NCBI GenBank assembly: GCA_024763275.1 | Contig: JANTFT010000012.1 | Location: 1 to 51,533, forward strand | Source: Anaerolineales bacterium | GTDB lineage: Bacteria > Chloroflexota > Anaerolineae > Anaerolineales > UBA11858 | Length of the DNA: 51,533 nt | Direction of reading: 5' to 3' | In this document: one piece after another, positions 1 through 9,249 of the stretch | Position numbering within the stretch: the first letter of the stretch is position 1 | How the letters are laid out: each line of letters opens with the position of its first letter | The notes under the pieces: model-generated | The model's input: only the letters and a program-made list of their open reading frames with translations | What the model was told of the DNA's origin: nothing | The model's database searches: none | Translations under genes and position numbers: made by a program

Positions 1-82
1 CGCCCGAAAAGGACAGCAGGAACAAAGCGCCAAAGACCATCCCGTGGATGAGACCCCACGATTCGCGTAATGTGACTTCCAT
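1..82 (-). CDS. Partial membrane protein, N-terminus only
   Basis: Only the first 27 codons lie in the window; the gene runs off the left edge. An ATG at 82 is preceded by a strong ribosome binding site (AGGAGG, about 5 bases upstream on the minus strand). The peptide begins MEVTLRESWGLIHG and then becomes hydrophobic (MVFGALFLLSF), which looks like the start of a first transmembrane helix. Too little is visible to name a family. A weak -10-like TATAAA at 101-106 (minus strand) could serve it. Confidence 0.6.
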   Translation of the reverse strand, partial: MEVTLRESWGLIHGMVFGALFLLSFSG

Positions 83-753
83 AGTGCCTCCTTGTATTGT
101 TTTATAAAATTAACCTGAAAGCATCAAACTAACTGCATTTCCATTATCCGTCCAAAAGCGGGTGGCACCAAGGTGCAGTCGTCCCCACCCCAATAGGTAC
201 ACTTCACCCAAGTTCACTACAAAACAGACAAAGTGGATGCTCTCCAGGCGTAAGCCAGCACTGATTGGCCCTCTTGCAGGGTGCGGCGGATGAATTGGGG
301 CCACAAGCAAATATTCAGGTGCTCATCTCCATTAACCCTGGACGGATAAGAGATAGAAGCGGCTTCAATCCCTTTCTGTAATTATTGTATTTCCCAGGCC
401 ATCGGATTAAAGTACACAGGGAGTCATCCATACCCAAGAGAGCAACCTGCCTGCGGGATCCATTACTGCAGGGCGGGAAGCATTTCGATATAGAGATGGA
501 ACTGTCTTTAAGCCTTTTACTCGGTTAGAGGCCCTTGTTCAATTGGATTAAATGTTTTTTCCAAGTGTGTACGCAATCAACCACACATTTATCCTGACCA
601 CCTGCAGGGTCGCGGGTAGTAGTCTCGCAAGCAAGAAGCTTACCGTTTTCTGGAAGAAAAGCATAAAATGTGCTACTTTTAATATACTTACCGTTCACAA
701 TTTCCCCTTTTCAGAACCAACCAGGCTTGCGGTTGTCGAATATTCAGGATCAG
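83..753. other. Non-coding stretch with no recognisable gene
   Basis: About 670 bases separate the left-edge minus-strand gene from the first plus-strand gene. Short open frames exist on both strands, but none has a good ribosome binding site, a recognisable domain or a sensible composition. The left end presumably holds the promoter of the minus-strand gene. I see no RNA gene or clear mobile-element end. Confidence 0.5.
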
Positions 754-1839
754 ATGATGAAAATCATATTCAGGAATCGCATCAGTGCTGCAATTGCTTT
801 AACAACTATTACAGTGCTGCTCATTGCCATATTCCTTGGTTCAATAATTGGTGTTAAGGGACTGATCTGTCTCATGCCAGTAGTGTACGTCTTTGTCTTT
901 GCCACTGCTTTTTTCTTGCTCTCGCCAAAGCTCGAAGTGTTTTCCGGTATCTATGATCACCCCCAGGACACCATACCATCAGCAAGTGCTCGCATAGAGG
1001 AACCACCTGAACGGAAAACAACAAACCTTAAGAAGATATCCTTATTCTTGGTTATCATACTGGGAGGATTGTTCATATTTGGGGTGATCTCCTATGCTGG
1101 GATTGGTTCATTTCTCAGTGATTGGCTGGATTCGGGTTTAATATACGCCCTCGCGAGCGTTGCTGGATCAGGTTTGATCTACTTGATCTGGTCGATAAAA
1201 ATTGATCAGGATTTCAGGTCATATGAAGACCCAAAAGACTGGGAAAACAGATCGGATCAGGCTGCCGACAGGAATCTTTCCTTGGCTACCTGTCCAAAAT
1301 GCGGGGAGCCTGGTTATTACTTCAATCAGGCACCTGTCACAACCCCCTCAACTCTGATATGCTGGAAATGCGGCCATACCTTTTCATCCGTCTGGTGTGA
1401 TCCCTGTGGGATGGGAGGGGATTTTGTGGACCTGTCTGCAGGAAAACCAGCGGAATGGAAATGTCCCCAATGCAACCAGATCTACCCATTACCGGCGGAG
1501 TTTTATGAAAATCCCATCCAGCTGGACCCTTGGGAAAGTCTTGAAAAGAACGCGCAAACAAGTTTCTCAAAACGCCAAAAAAAGTTCAGGAAAAGTCAGG
1601 CAAGAACATCCAGCTGGTTCCTGGCTTCCCTGATCATCGCTTTTACCACGATGCAGCCGATGATGAACTCAATTCACAGGGCTGTGACCAAATATAATGT
1701 CAAGCTATTATCCGGCGAGGTAGCATATTTATTCCTTGATATGGTATCTATGCTGGTTTTCTTTACCATAACCTGGTATATCCTTCTGCTTATTCCTTTT
1801 GTTATTCAAAAATTGTTCTCACAATCAATGGAACACTAA
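754..1839 (+). CDS. Membrane protein with central zinc-ribbon pairs
   Basis: The frame opens at 670, but I place the start at ATG 754 (MMKIIFRNR), just before the first membrane helix; the ribosome binding site is weak, so this is uncertain. The product would be 361 residues. Two hydrophobic helices lie near the N-terminus and another pair around residues 100-145. A soluble middle part then carries several Cys pairs: CPKCG, CWKCG, a Cys-Asp-Pro-Cys and CPQCN, the pattern of zinc ribbons. Two further helices close the protein. Function unknown; a membrane-anchored zinc-ribbon protein is all that can be said. Confidence 0.7.
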   Translation: MMKIIFRNRISAAIALTTITVLLIAIFLGSIIGVKGLICLMPVVYVFVFATAFFLLSPKLEVFSGIYDHPQDTIPSASARIEEPPERKTTNLKKISLFLVIILGGLFIFGVISYAGIGSFLSDWLDSGLIYALASVAGSGLIYLIWSIKIDQDFRSYEDPKDWENRSDQAADRNLSLATCPKCGEPGYYFNQAPVTTPSTLICWKCGHTFSSVWCDPCGMGGDFVDLSAGKPAEWKCPQCNQIYPLPAEFYENPIQLDPWESLEKNAQTSFSKRQKKFRKSQARTSSWFLASLIIAFTTMQPMMNSIHRAVTKYNVKLLSGEVAYLFLDMVSMLVFFTITWYILLLIPFVIQKLFSQSMEH

Positions 1840-2108
1840 TACCCTGAAAAGAAGGAACAAACCAACTATCATTAACCAACACTCCCCTTCGAACCTTTCC
1901 TGCAGAACTGGTTTTCCTTAAGCTGTAGGTACACAAGTTGTCAACCAACCAGGCTCTGGAAAAAATACCTGAATTATGCTATGCTCATAACCCCTTACTG
2001 CTTAGAGCTTATTGCTCCCTGATCCGGGACTATGAGCGCGAGGCCGCCAGGAGCTGGGCTGATTGTTACAGGTACCGGCGAATTCTTAAAACAAAGGGGA
2101 GACGTTTT

Positions 2109-3059
2109 ATGAAAAAATTATCCGTCCTGATCGTCTTCGTCCTGGCCACGCTTACCTGCAGATTCCAACCCACCCTCGCACCAGGTCCTGAGCCGTTAAT
2201 CCCCAATCAAAACGCCCTGCCGCCCGGGGACAGCACCCGGGTTTTGGAAGTAGAGGGCCGGAAGCGCAGCTACATCCTGCATGTTCCCATAAGTTATCAG
2301 TCCGCTAAACCAGTACCCGTCGTGCTCGTCTTTCACGGCGGTGGAGGAAATGCCCAGAACGCTATCTGGATGACCGGCTTCAGCGAGCTGGCTGATACCG
2401 CTGGCTTTCTGGCGGTCTATCCTAATGGGACAGGAAAGCTGAAAAACAGACTCCTGACCTGGAATGGCGGCAGCTGCTGCGGCTACGCTCAAGAGAACAA
2501 CGTCGATGATGTGGCTTTTGTGCGCGCCATATTGGATGATCTGCGAGAGATTGCGCCTGTCGATGACAAACGGATCTTTGCCACTGGTATGTCCAATGGG
2601 GGCATCATCTCCTACCGCCTGGCATGCGAGTTGTCAGAGCAAATTGCCGCCATCGGACCGGTATCTGGAACCCTAAACCTGGCCGGGTGCGCGCCAGAGC
2701 AGCCTGTGGCGGTAATTCACTTCCACGGTACAGATGATCAGCATCTTCCCTATGACGGGGGTGTGGGGCCGAAATCGGTTACCGGAGTGAACTACACCTC
2801 AGTGCCTGACAGCATCCATTTCTGGGTAACCTATGATCAATGCGAACCAGACCCTGCCACCGAATCTTTCGAAGGGGTCGTTCATACTGTCTACGACTCC
2901 TGCCGGGAGGGCACTGCCGTGGAACTTTACACCATCATTGGTGGTGGGCATGCCTGGCCCGGCGATCAGCCCGGAAGCAGCAACGGCGACCTGCCAACCC
3001 AGAACATCTCGGCGACCCAGACAATCTGGGACTTCTTCATCGCTCACCCCAGACCTTAG
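2109..3059 (+). CDS. Secreted alpha/beta-hydrolase esterase, PHB depolymerase/LpqC type
   Basis: The start is ATG 2109, with a purine-rich binding site (AAAGGGGAG) just upstream; a longer frame from 1938 lacks one. The 316-residue product begins with a signal peptide (MKKLSVLIVFVLATLTC), possibly a lipoprotein signal with a poor lipobox. The rest fits the carbohydrate-esterase-1/PHB depolymerase-like family: oxyanion-hole HGGGG near residue 76, nucleophile GMSNGG (Ser162), acid in FHGTDD (Asp209 or 210) and GGGHAWP (His281). Such enzymes cleave polyester or feruloyl-type esters outside the cell. The substrate cannot be read from the sequence. Confidence 0.85.
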   Translation: MKKLSVLIVFVLATLTCRFQPTLAPGPEPLIPNQNALPPGDSTRVLEVEGRKRSYILHVPISYQSAKPVPVVLVFHGGGGNAQNAIWMTGFSELADTAGFLAVYPNGTGKLKNRLLTWNGGSCCGYAQENNVDDVAFVRAILDDLREIAPVDDKRIFATGMSNGGIISYRLACELSEQIAAIGPVSGTLNLAGCAPEQPVAVIHFHGTDDQHLPYDGGVGPKSVTGVNYTSVPDSIHFWVTYDQCEPDPATESFEGVVHTVYDSCREGTAVELYTIIGGGHAWPGDQPGSSNGDLPTQNISATQTIWDFFIAHPRP

Positions 3060-3230
3060 CTGTTATACTCAGAACAACCAGCTAACCCCCTGCCTGCCGA
3101 ACAGAAGGCATGGCGCTCTGCGCGAAAGACCGGTGACAGGAGACCGAGGGCCTGGGTTACGTGACCGGATTACATACCCGAGCATCAGATGAGCTTTGCA
3201 TTCCCTGATAGACATACACGAGGAGGAAAA

Positions 3231-3848
3231 ATGCCCCAGAAATCATATCCCTTCGAGCAAAATGGAATGGAAAGAGTGACCATTTCCTGGAAAGCATTCT
3301 GGAAGAACATAACGATAAATTTCGATGGGAAAGAAGTTGGAACCATCCCTAATCAGAAGGAATTACAAAAAGGGGGTACCTTTATGCTGCCGGACGGATC
3401 GAGGCTGGAAGTGAAACTGGCGCGCACCTGGTGGTCGGCAGAATTACAGGTACTGAGAGATGGGAAACCGCTGCCCGGTTCAGGATCCGATCCAAGAGTG
3501 AAACTCAAGCAGTCATATGGTATTTTGTATTTTATTGGCGGGTTCAATTTGATCTTAGGGATCATCGCCGGTCTTTTCCAGGTTGATTTTCTGCTCGAGC
3601 TGGGAATAGGAATCTATTCGATCATAACAGGTGGTGTATATCTCCTGCTGGCATTCTTTGTTCAAAAAAGATCCGCACTCGCCTTAGGGCTGGCTACAGG
3701 CTTATATGCCGTAGAGACTGCGTTATCTCTGACCACTGGATTTTCGACAGGAGTCATCGTACGCATTTTCTTTATATTATTCATGGTTCAGGGATTTAAG
3801 GCCATCAAAGAGCTGAAAGCTGAAAAAGGAAGTGCCATCGAATATTAG
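3231..3848 (+). CDS. Hypothetical membrane protein, soluble N-terminal domain
   Basis: The start is ATG 3231 because a near-perfect ribosome binding site (GAGGAGG) ends 4 bases upstream; an ATG at 3189 has none. The 205-residue product has about 95 polar residues rich in beta-type sequence (residues around ITINFDGKEVGTIP and GSRLEVKLARTWW), then three to four hydrophobic helices. The N-terminal part resembles small beta domains that precede membrane segments in other bacterial proteins of unknown role. I do not recognise the family. Confidence 0.7.
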   Translation: MPQKSYPFEQNGMERVTISWKAFWKNITINFDGKEVGTIPNQKELQKGGTFMLPDGSRLEVKLARTWWSAELQVLRDGKPLPGSGSDPRVKLKQSYGILYFIGGFNLILGIIAGLFQVDFLLELGIGIYSIITGGVYLLLAFFVQKRSALALGLATGLYAVETALSLTTGFSTGVIVRIFFILFMVQGFKAIKELKAEKGSAIEY

Positions 3849-3979
3849 ACCAGGGCTGGATGCTCATTTGTGCCCCCAACGTGGTGCCTGTTGCACAGTA
3901 AGTCAGCAATCAGAGATCAGAATACAAAAATCCCGCTTGCTGGTGAGAGGACACTGTTCATTGAACCAGGAAATTGGCC

Positions 3980-4552
3980 ATGGAAATAACATATCAAAAT
4001 AGAATAGAAGACCTGGTTGAATACCACCAGTACCTTCTCCACCACACGGAGGAGGGAAAACGAGCGGGCGTCAGCTACTTTCTGTTGATTCAGGTTATAT
4101 CATTCAGCCTGTCAGTGATCCTGGGATTGTTCATTTGGCTGATATCGAGTTCCTGGTTAAATGGAGTGAGCTTTTTCATATTTATATTTATCGCGAGCGA
4201 ATTATTTCTCTTTATCAGAGCAAAGTTCAAGCCATTCACTTATTACAGCGAGAAATACATCAGAAAACAAGGTCTAAAGTTAACTAACTGGGATGAGAGC
4301 TATTTTTTACTGCCCAAAAAGCTGTCGTTCGATGATAGGGGGATTGATTTGACGGCAGACACCTCAAAGCACCATGCGTCCTGGAAGTTTGTTGCAGGGA
4401 TAGCCCAGTCAGCAGATTATATATTTATTAAAATAAAGAATTTCGGGACGCTAATAGTGCCCAGACGAGCTTTTCAATCACAGCAAAGCTATGTTGATTT
4501 CGGAAACACACTGCTTGAGTCCCTGGAAAGACACCGGGCTGATGAACAGTAA
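3980..4552 (+). CDS. YcxB-like membrane protein
   Basis: The start is ATG 3980, 8-9 bases after CCAGGA; a TTG six bases earlier is less likely. The 190-residue product has two adjacent transmembrane helices (about residues 32-80). The cytoplasmic tail has the YcxB pattern: a phrase like LSFDDRGIDL, a central W (HHASWKFV), then IFIKIKNFGTLIVPRRAF, the family's usual 'I(V)P(K/R)RAF' ending. YcxB-family proteins are widespread and of unknown function. Gene order with the neighbours suggests a set of small accessory membrane proteins rather than a pathway. Confidence 0.75.
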   Translation: MEITYQNRIEDLVEYHQYLLHHTEEGKRAGVSYFLLIQVISFSLSVILGLFIWLISSSWLNGVSFFIFIFIASELFLFIRAKFKPFTYYSEKYIRKQGLKLTNWDESYFLLPKKLSFDDRGIDLTADTSKHHASWKFVAGIAQSADYIFIKIKNFGTLIVPRRAFQSQQSYVDFGNTLLESLERHRADEQ

Positions 4553-4674
4553 GCGAAGGATTTATCTTCCATAACTACCAAGCGTGGAGGGGATTTATAA
4601 AAGCGAACTCCCCCAATCCAGACCCCCTGCTGAGATCGATCCCGCTGATTGATCCCAGCTTTCAAATACTTTTC

Positions 4675-4683
4675 TGCTAAAAT
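4675..4683 (+). promoter_or_regulatory. Candidate extended -10 promoter for the DUF805 gene
   Basis: The sequence TGCTAAAAT matches an extended -10 element (TGn + TAAAAT). No good -35 is seen at the normal distance. It lies about 120 bases upstream of the ATG at 4805. Confidence 0.4.
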
Positions 4684-4804
4684 CCTTTAGTAGACACAGG
4701 AGGTGCCATCGCCCAAAACATAAATGAACAAGCCACCGCAGTATCATCTGGTTTAGCGATATCGGACAGCCAATCTTACACTTTTCACCTACAGGAGATC
4801 TAAC

Positions 4805-5173
4805 ATGAAATGGTATTTAGCTGCATTAAAAAAGTATGCTGACTTCAGCGGCAGGGCCAGAAGAAAAGAGTACTGGATGTTCACCCTGTTTGTTATAATT
4901 TTTGCGTTTGTGGCAGTCTTTCTAGACTGGATTTTAGGAACAACCATCCAGGACTCCGGGATTGGCATAATATACATCGTATATTATCTGGCAATGCTGC
5001 TCCCGGCCCTTGCGGTACTGGTAAGAAGGCTTCATGATGTTGGTAAAAGCGGCTGGTGGTTTTTCATTAACTTGATCCCCTTTATAGGCAGCATCTGGCT
5101 GTTTGTCCTGCTGGTAACGGACAGCCAGCCTGAAGCCAATGCTTACGGGGAAAATCCCAAAATGGCCGCTTAA
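4805..5173 (+). CDS. DUF805 family inner-membrane protein (YhaH-like)
   Basis: The 122-residue product starts at ATG 4805 after CAGGAG (spacing about 7). It opens with MKWYLAALKKYADFSGRARR, the typical DUF805 beginning (Trp-Tyr, then 'F.GRA.R.E'), followed by EYWMF and a first helix. The conserved RRLHDVGKSGWW motif follows in the middle, then further helices and a short polar tail. Families of this kind are small integral membrane proteins of unknown function. Length and motif order are normal. Confidence 0.9.
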   Translation: MKWYLAALKKYADFSGRARRKEYWMFTLFVIIFAFVAVFLDWILGTTIQDSGIGIIYIVYYLAMLLPALAVLVRRLHDVGKSGWWFFINLIPFIGSIWLFVLLVTDSQPEANAYGENPKMAA

Positions 5174-5256
5174 GTTCTGGTGAGGCCGATACCAGTAACT
5201 TTCTCACAACCGTTAATCACCATCTAAGTAAGTGGGCTCATGGCGCGTGAACCGAT

Positions 5257-5294
5257 AACGCGGCAAACTTGCTGATCAGCAAGTTTGCCGCGTT
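5257..5294. repeat. Perfect 38-bp palindrome, probable terminator stem
   Basis: Bases 5257-5294 read the same on both strands: the arm AACGCGGCAAACTTGCTGA is followed directly by its reverse complement. On the plus strand CTTTCTAT follows, so it may terminate the DUF805 transcript. The T-tract is short and the stem is unusually long with no unpaired loop. Confidence 0.7.
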
Positions 5295-5376
5295 CTTTCT
5301 ATCAGCAACACTCTCCCGCATGCCGGCAGCGCTTTTTACACTACGCATAATCTAAAACATCTGGTTTTTATGCCGG

Positions 5377-5406
5377 GAGTGAGCACCAGCGGACTGGTGC
5401 CCACTC
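5377..5406. terminator. Hairpin in the gap before the SDH_sah remnant
   Basis: GAGTG-A-GCACCAG pairs with CTGGTGC-C-CACTC around a CGGA loop, giving 12 paired bases with one mismatch. A pyrimidine-rich stretch follows but no T-run, so termination is uncertain. Confidence 0.4.
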
Positions 5407-5496
5407 ATCTCTCCCCCCTGGTTATTTTTATCCTATAATCAACACCAGAAAACACCAGTGGCTGTCAGGCTTTTTCTCCCTGGCAAGGAGTCGCTT

Positions 5497-5831
5497 ATGT
5501 CTGTATACGATCTGTTCTGGGTGTTCTTTATCATCACTTCTCTCTGGCCCGCTCTCAGGATGCGGATGCTGGAATCCTCAGCCACCACGACACAATTGAC
5601 AAAACCAAAGCTAAAAAACTGGCTGACATGCTGGCTACTGGAACCTGGACTCACGACTATCCCATCTCTGTTGATGAGGGACGGTCCATTGGCCTGCCTA
5701 TCAGCACAGATGTGCCCAAGCAGGTTTACAGATTGATGGCACTCTACAAACAGACGCACCAGCAGCGTCCCAGTGTGTTATATATCCCGATGCCCTACCG
5801 GCCGGCAGATAAACACCGCCAGAGTTCATAA
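5497..5831 (+). pseudogene. Decayed SDH_sah-family (ClpP-like) serine protease gene, internal deletion
   Basis: An ATG at 5497 with an AAGGAG site begins MSVYDLFWVFFIITSLWP...MLESS, which is how membrane-anchored SDH_sah/serine dehydrogenase proteinase-family proteins start. The reading frame then changes near 5580. The next frame carries the family's C-terminal end: KKLADMLATGTWTHDYPI, DEGRSIGLPISTDVPKQVY and RPSVLYIPMP, ending at TAA 5829-5831. The roughly 180-residue middle with the catalytic serine region is missing. The simplest reading is a deletion that joined N- and C-terminal ends out of frame. The two pieces are 28 and about 80 residues long. Family assignment rests on remembered motifs. 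Confidence 0.75.
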
Positions 5832-5890
5832 TCGGATTCCATTGACTGGTTATCGATAGATCGGAATCAGACAAACAGGAGGGTATGCAG

Positions 5891-7873
5891 ATGAAAAAAA
5901 CCTATTTGATCGTCATCGCCTGGGGGATCTTCTTTCTTTTCCTGATCCAGCTGGCTGGTTCCCTGGTCGAATCCATCTACATCCTCGACCTGATGAACAC
6001 CTCCCTGGATGAGAAAGCCCTGGGTCTGCTGTTCTTCTTTGCCCCGGTGTTGTTGTATCTTTATCCTCAGAAGCACCCTGCTCAGACAGCCTGGATCCTT
6101 TTCGGTACCCTTTTCCTGGCTCGCGGCCTCACACCCCTCCCGAACACCCTCGGGCGCCTGCTGGCCTCCGGGATCGGAACCTGCGCCGCCCTGTCCCTGT
6201 TTCCCTTCCTGATGACCGCCAAAGCTAAAGATGATTCCAGCCCCCGGCCCGGACTGTGGGCCCCGGCAGGATTGGCCCTGGCGGTGGGGATCTCTGCTTT
6301 CCTGCGGACGGTGAATTACGGCCTGGATTACTCCCTTCTTCCTAGTGGAAGCTGGGCTGGCTGGGCTCTGGGAGTGGTCCTGGGGTTTGCGCTGACCTCC
6401 CTGAAATGGGACAGCCCGAAAGAGAATCCCGCTAAGTCCAGACCTCCCACGCTGGCCGCGTTGGGAATATTCCTGGTCGCTGGCCTGGCATGGTTTGCCT
6501 TCTCTGCTCCCACCGTGATCGCCCGCTGGACCGAGGGTAATTACCCTTTGATCGTCCTGACTGTCAGCGCCCTGGCGCTGGCCTGGGCCGGAATCTCGTT
6601 GAGCAGGCCGGATTGGATTGTAAAAGTCTCCCCTTTATGGCTGCTGATCTGGAATCTGGCCTTCACTCTGGCTCTGACCCTGACCATCCTGGCCCATCGG
6701 GTCCCATTTCCGCAGACCCCGGAGTCACCTGCTGTCGTAGTCTTCCCCCCTACAACCCTCCAGCAGCTGCCGCTGATCCTGACCCTTCTGCTCTTCCCGG
6801 TCATCTTCTTTGACCTGCTGGTCTTCTCCAGCCGGATAGAAAAGGCGGATCCCACACCGCGTGATCTGATCCCCGGGACGCTTCTGGGGAGCTTAACCCT
6901 GATCATTCTGATCTTCATGCAGATCTTCACCAATGTCTGGGGCTACGTCGAGCCGGTCAGCCCCTGGTTCCGGAACAAGTTCTGGCTGCCATATGCCCTG
7001 CTGGCCGGTTTGATCAGCCTGCTGATCGGGTGGAAAGGGATGAAGGGGTTGGAAATTCAGCGGCAACCCCCGGGAAAGTATTCCTGGGGATGGGCAGCTC
7101 TCCTGGCAGTGATCTTTTTAGTCACCGCCGGGGGCGCCTTCTCCACCACCCGGGTCCAGGCATTCGAACCCCGGGAGGGTTCGCTGGTGGTCATGACCTA
7201 CAACATCCAGCAGGCTAACGATGATTACGGAGAGAGATCCTACCAGGAGCAGCTGGCACTCATCAGGGAGGTCGCGCCGGACATCCTGGCCCTGCAGGAA
7301 TCCGACTCTACCCGGGTATCCCTGAACAACAACGATTATGTGCGCTACTATGCGGGAAAGCTGGGATACTACTCCTATTATGGGCCGACGACGGTCACCG
7401 GCACCTACGGAACCGCTATCCTTTCAAGAATCCCTCTTCAGAATACCCGCACAGTGTTCACATTCAGCGATCAGGACGAGATCGGCACCACTGAGGCAGA
7501 GATCGAGATCGACGGCCGCACCTTCACGATCTACAACGTCCATCCCGATGGCTCGGACAGGGCCATGCTGGTGTGGGCTGAAGCGCTCCTGGAACGCTCC
7601 GCGGGCAAACCCAACCTGATCGCACTGGGGGACTTCAACCTGCGTGATTATGAGGAACCCTACCAGTTGATCGCCAGCACATACACCAATGCCTGGGAAA
7701 GCGTCTATCCCTCTAAGATCAGCCCGGACGGCACTGATATGTCCGGTGAGAACCGCATCGACCACATCTTCTTTTCCCCTTCCCTGGCGGCCCGGGGTCC
7801 GGTGTATATCCTGCCGCCTGCATCGGCGACCGACCACCCCGTCCACTGGGCTGAGATCATCTGGAAGGATTAA
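5891..7873 (+). CDS. CWH43/PGAP2IP-like membrane protein with C-terminal EEP phosphatase/nuclease domain
   Basis: I prefer ATG 5891 (MKKTYLIV), 8 bases after GGAGGG; ATG 5885 is too close to that site. The 660-residue product has 11-12 hydrophobic helices over the first ~425 residues, then an endonuclease/exonuclease/phosphatase domain. The metal and catalytic motifs are all visible: MTYNIQ, LALQESD, an Asn-Val-His-Pro box, GDFN, RIDHIF and TDHPVHW. This architecture (multi-spanning membrane part plus EEP) resembles eukaryotic CWH43/PGAP2-interacting protein, involved in lipid remodelling of GPI anchors. The bacterial substrate is unknown; a membrane phospholipid or sphingolipid head group is a guess. 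Confidence 0.75.
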   Translation: MKKTYLIVIAWGIFFLFLIQLAGSLVESIYILDLMNTSLDEKALGLLFFFAPVLLYLYPQKHPAQTAWILFGTLFLARGLTPLPNTLGRLLASGIGTCAALSLFPFLMTAKAKDDSSPRPGLWAPAGLALAVGISAFLRTVNYGLDYSLLPSGSWAGWALGVVLGFALTSLKWDSPKENPAKSRPPTLAALGIFLVAGLAWFAFSAPTVIARWTEGNYPLIVLTVSALALAWAGISLSRPDWIVKVSPLWLLIWNLAFTLALTLTILAHRVPFPQTPESPAVVVFPPTTLQQLPLILTLLLFPVIFFDLLVFSSRIEKADPTPRDLIPGTLLGSLTLIILIFMQIFTNVWGYVEPVSPWFRNKFWLPYALLAGLISLLIGWKGMKGLEIQRQPPGKYSWGWAALLAVIFLVTAGGAFSTTRVQAFEPREGSLVVMTYNIQQANDDYGERSYQEQLALIREVAPDILALQESDSTRVSLNNNDYVRYYAGKLGYYSYYGPTTVTGTYGTAILSRIPLQNTRTVFTFSDQDEIGTTEAEIEIDGRTFTIYNVHPDGSDRAMLVWAEALLERSAGKPNLIALGDFNLRDYEEPYQLIASTYTNAWESVYPSKISPDGTDMSGENRIDHIFFSPSLAARGPVYILPPASATDHPVHWAEIIWKD

Positions 7874-8029
7874 CACCTTAATCAGCGCTTCCTCTGGGCA
7901 GCTGTCAGTTAAAAAAAACCGGCCATTTCACAGCCGTTTGACAGACACCTTGAAAAGCCAGAAGCCCCCAACCTGCGGCTGAAAGCCCGGCCTGGCAACA
8001 GGAAGGTTGCAGATAACCGGAAGCCAAAA

Positions 8030-8038
8030 TGCTATAAT
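8030..8038 (+). promoter_or_regulatory. Extended -10 promoter of the acyl-CoA operon
   Basis: TGCTATAAT is a perfect extended -10 (TGn + TATAAT) 48 bases before the acyl-CoA dehydrogenase ATG at 8086. A TTGCAG at 8007-8012 is too far away to be a standard -35. Confidence 0.65.
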
Positions 8039-8085
8039 GAAAATGATTTCCCAGTCCACTGTAAACTGCCCAAGGAGGTCCACTG

Positions 8086-9249
8086 ATGTCACAAGCTTTC
8101 ACTCTCAGCGATGAGCATAAAATGATCCAGAAAGCCGCCCGGGATTTTGCCGAAAAGGAGATCAAACCCATCGCGGCGGAATTTGACGAAAGTGGGGATT
8201 TCCCGTCAGAGACCATCAGGAAGATGGGCGAGATGGGCTTTATGGGCATTGAGGTGCCGGAAGAATACGGCGGGGCCGGGATGGACACCCTGGCTTATGT
8301 GCTGGCGCTGGAGGAGATCTGCAAGGCGGATGCCTCCCATGGGACGATCATGTCGGTCAACAACTCCCTCTTCAATTATGCCTTCATGAACTTCGGCACT
8401 GAAGAGCAGAAACAGAAATACATGGTGCCTGTGGCTAGGGGTGAAAAGATCGGAGCGTATTCCCTCACAGAACCTATGTCCGGGTCAGACGCGGGTACAA
8501 TGCGCAGCCGGGCTGTCAGGAAGGGGGATGAATACATCATCAATGGCCGAAAGTCATGGGTCACCGGCGGGCCTGTGGCGGATTACGTCCTGCTCTACAC
8601 CATGACGGACCCGGAAAAGAAACACCGCGGGGTGACTGCCTTCATCATCGATGCTGACCGGCCAGGATTCGTCCGGGCAAAGAAGGAACCCAAGATGGGC
8701 ATCCGGGCCTCGGCCACCAGTGAGCTGGTCTTTGAAGATTACCACTGCCCGGTCGAGAACCGGCTGGGCGAGGAGGGAGATGGATTCAAGATCGCCATGA
8801 CCGTGCTGGATGCTGGCAGGATCGGGATCGCTTCCCAGGCGCTGGGCATCGCCGAAGCGGCTTACGAGGCCAGCCTGGAATACGCCAGGGAAAGAGAGGC
8901 CTTCGGCAAAAAGATCGGCCAGTTCCAGGGAACCAGCTTCAAGCTGGCGGACATGAAAACTCGCATTGAGGCCTCCCGGCTGTTGATCTACCAGGCTGCT
9001 TTCGCCAAGGAACGCTTCAAGACCACCGGGGAACGCTTTACCCTGGAAGCCTCCATGGCCAAGCTGTTCGCCTCGGAAACGGCCAACTTCTGCGCCAATC
9101 ATGCCGTCCAGATCCATGCCGGGATGGGCTACTCCAAGGAACTTCCCATCGAGCGCTACTACCGGGACGCCAAGATCACCGAAATTTACGAAGGCACCAG
9201 TGAGATCCAGCGCCTGGTGATCGCCAGACTGGAAACCGGCCTGCGCTGA
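8086..9249 (+). CDS. Acyl-CoA dehydrogenase, short-chain/butyryl-CoA type
   Basis: ATG 8086 follows AAGGAGG with good spacing; 387 residues is the normal length. The enzyme family introduces a trans-2 double bond into acyl-CoA using FAD, passing electrons to ETF. Signature stretches are present: YSLTEPMSGSDAG (FAD/acyl-CoA binding), KSWVTGGPVADYV, DAGRIGIASQALG, EREAFGKKIGQFQG and IYEGTSEIQ, in which Glu369 is the expected catalytic base. It heads a run with a membrane protein and a three-gene acyl-CoA carboxylase, suggesting breakdown of short or branched acyl-CoA through a carboxylated product. The exact chain-length preference cannot be read from sequence. Confidence 0.93.
   Translation: MSQAFTLSDEHKMIQKAARDFAEKEIKPIAAEFDESGDFPSETIRKMGEMGFMGIEVPEEYGGAGMDTLAYVLALEEICKADASHGTIMSVNNSLFNYAFMNFGTEEQKQKYMVPVARGEKIGAYSLTEPMSGSDAGTMRSRAVRKGDEYIINGRKSWVTGGPVADYVLLYTMTDPEKKHRGVTAFIIDADRPGFVRAKKEPKMGIRASATSELVFEDYHCPVENRLGEEGDGFKIAMTVLDAGRIGIASQALGIAEAAYEASLEYAREREAFGKKIGQFQGTSFKLADMKTRIEASRLLIYQAAFAKERFKTTGERFTLEASMAKLFASETANFCANHAVQIHAGMGYSKELPIERYYRDAKITEIYEGTSEIQRLVIARLETGLR

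Noticed and set aside
110-310. 66-residue minus-strand frame
   Set aside because: No ribosome binding site, no domain, and atypical residue composition in a non-coding stretch.
552-857. 101-residue plus-strand frame before the zinc-ribbon gene
   Set aside because: It overlaps the better-supported membrane gene in another frame and has no binding site or recognisable sequence.
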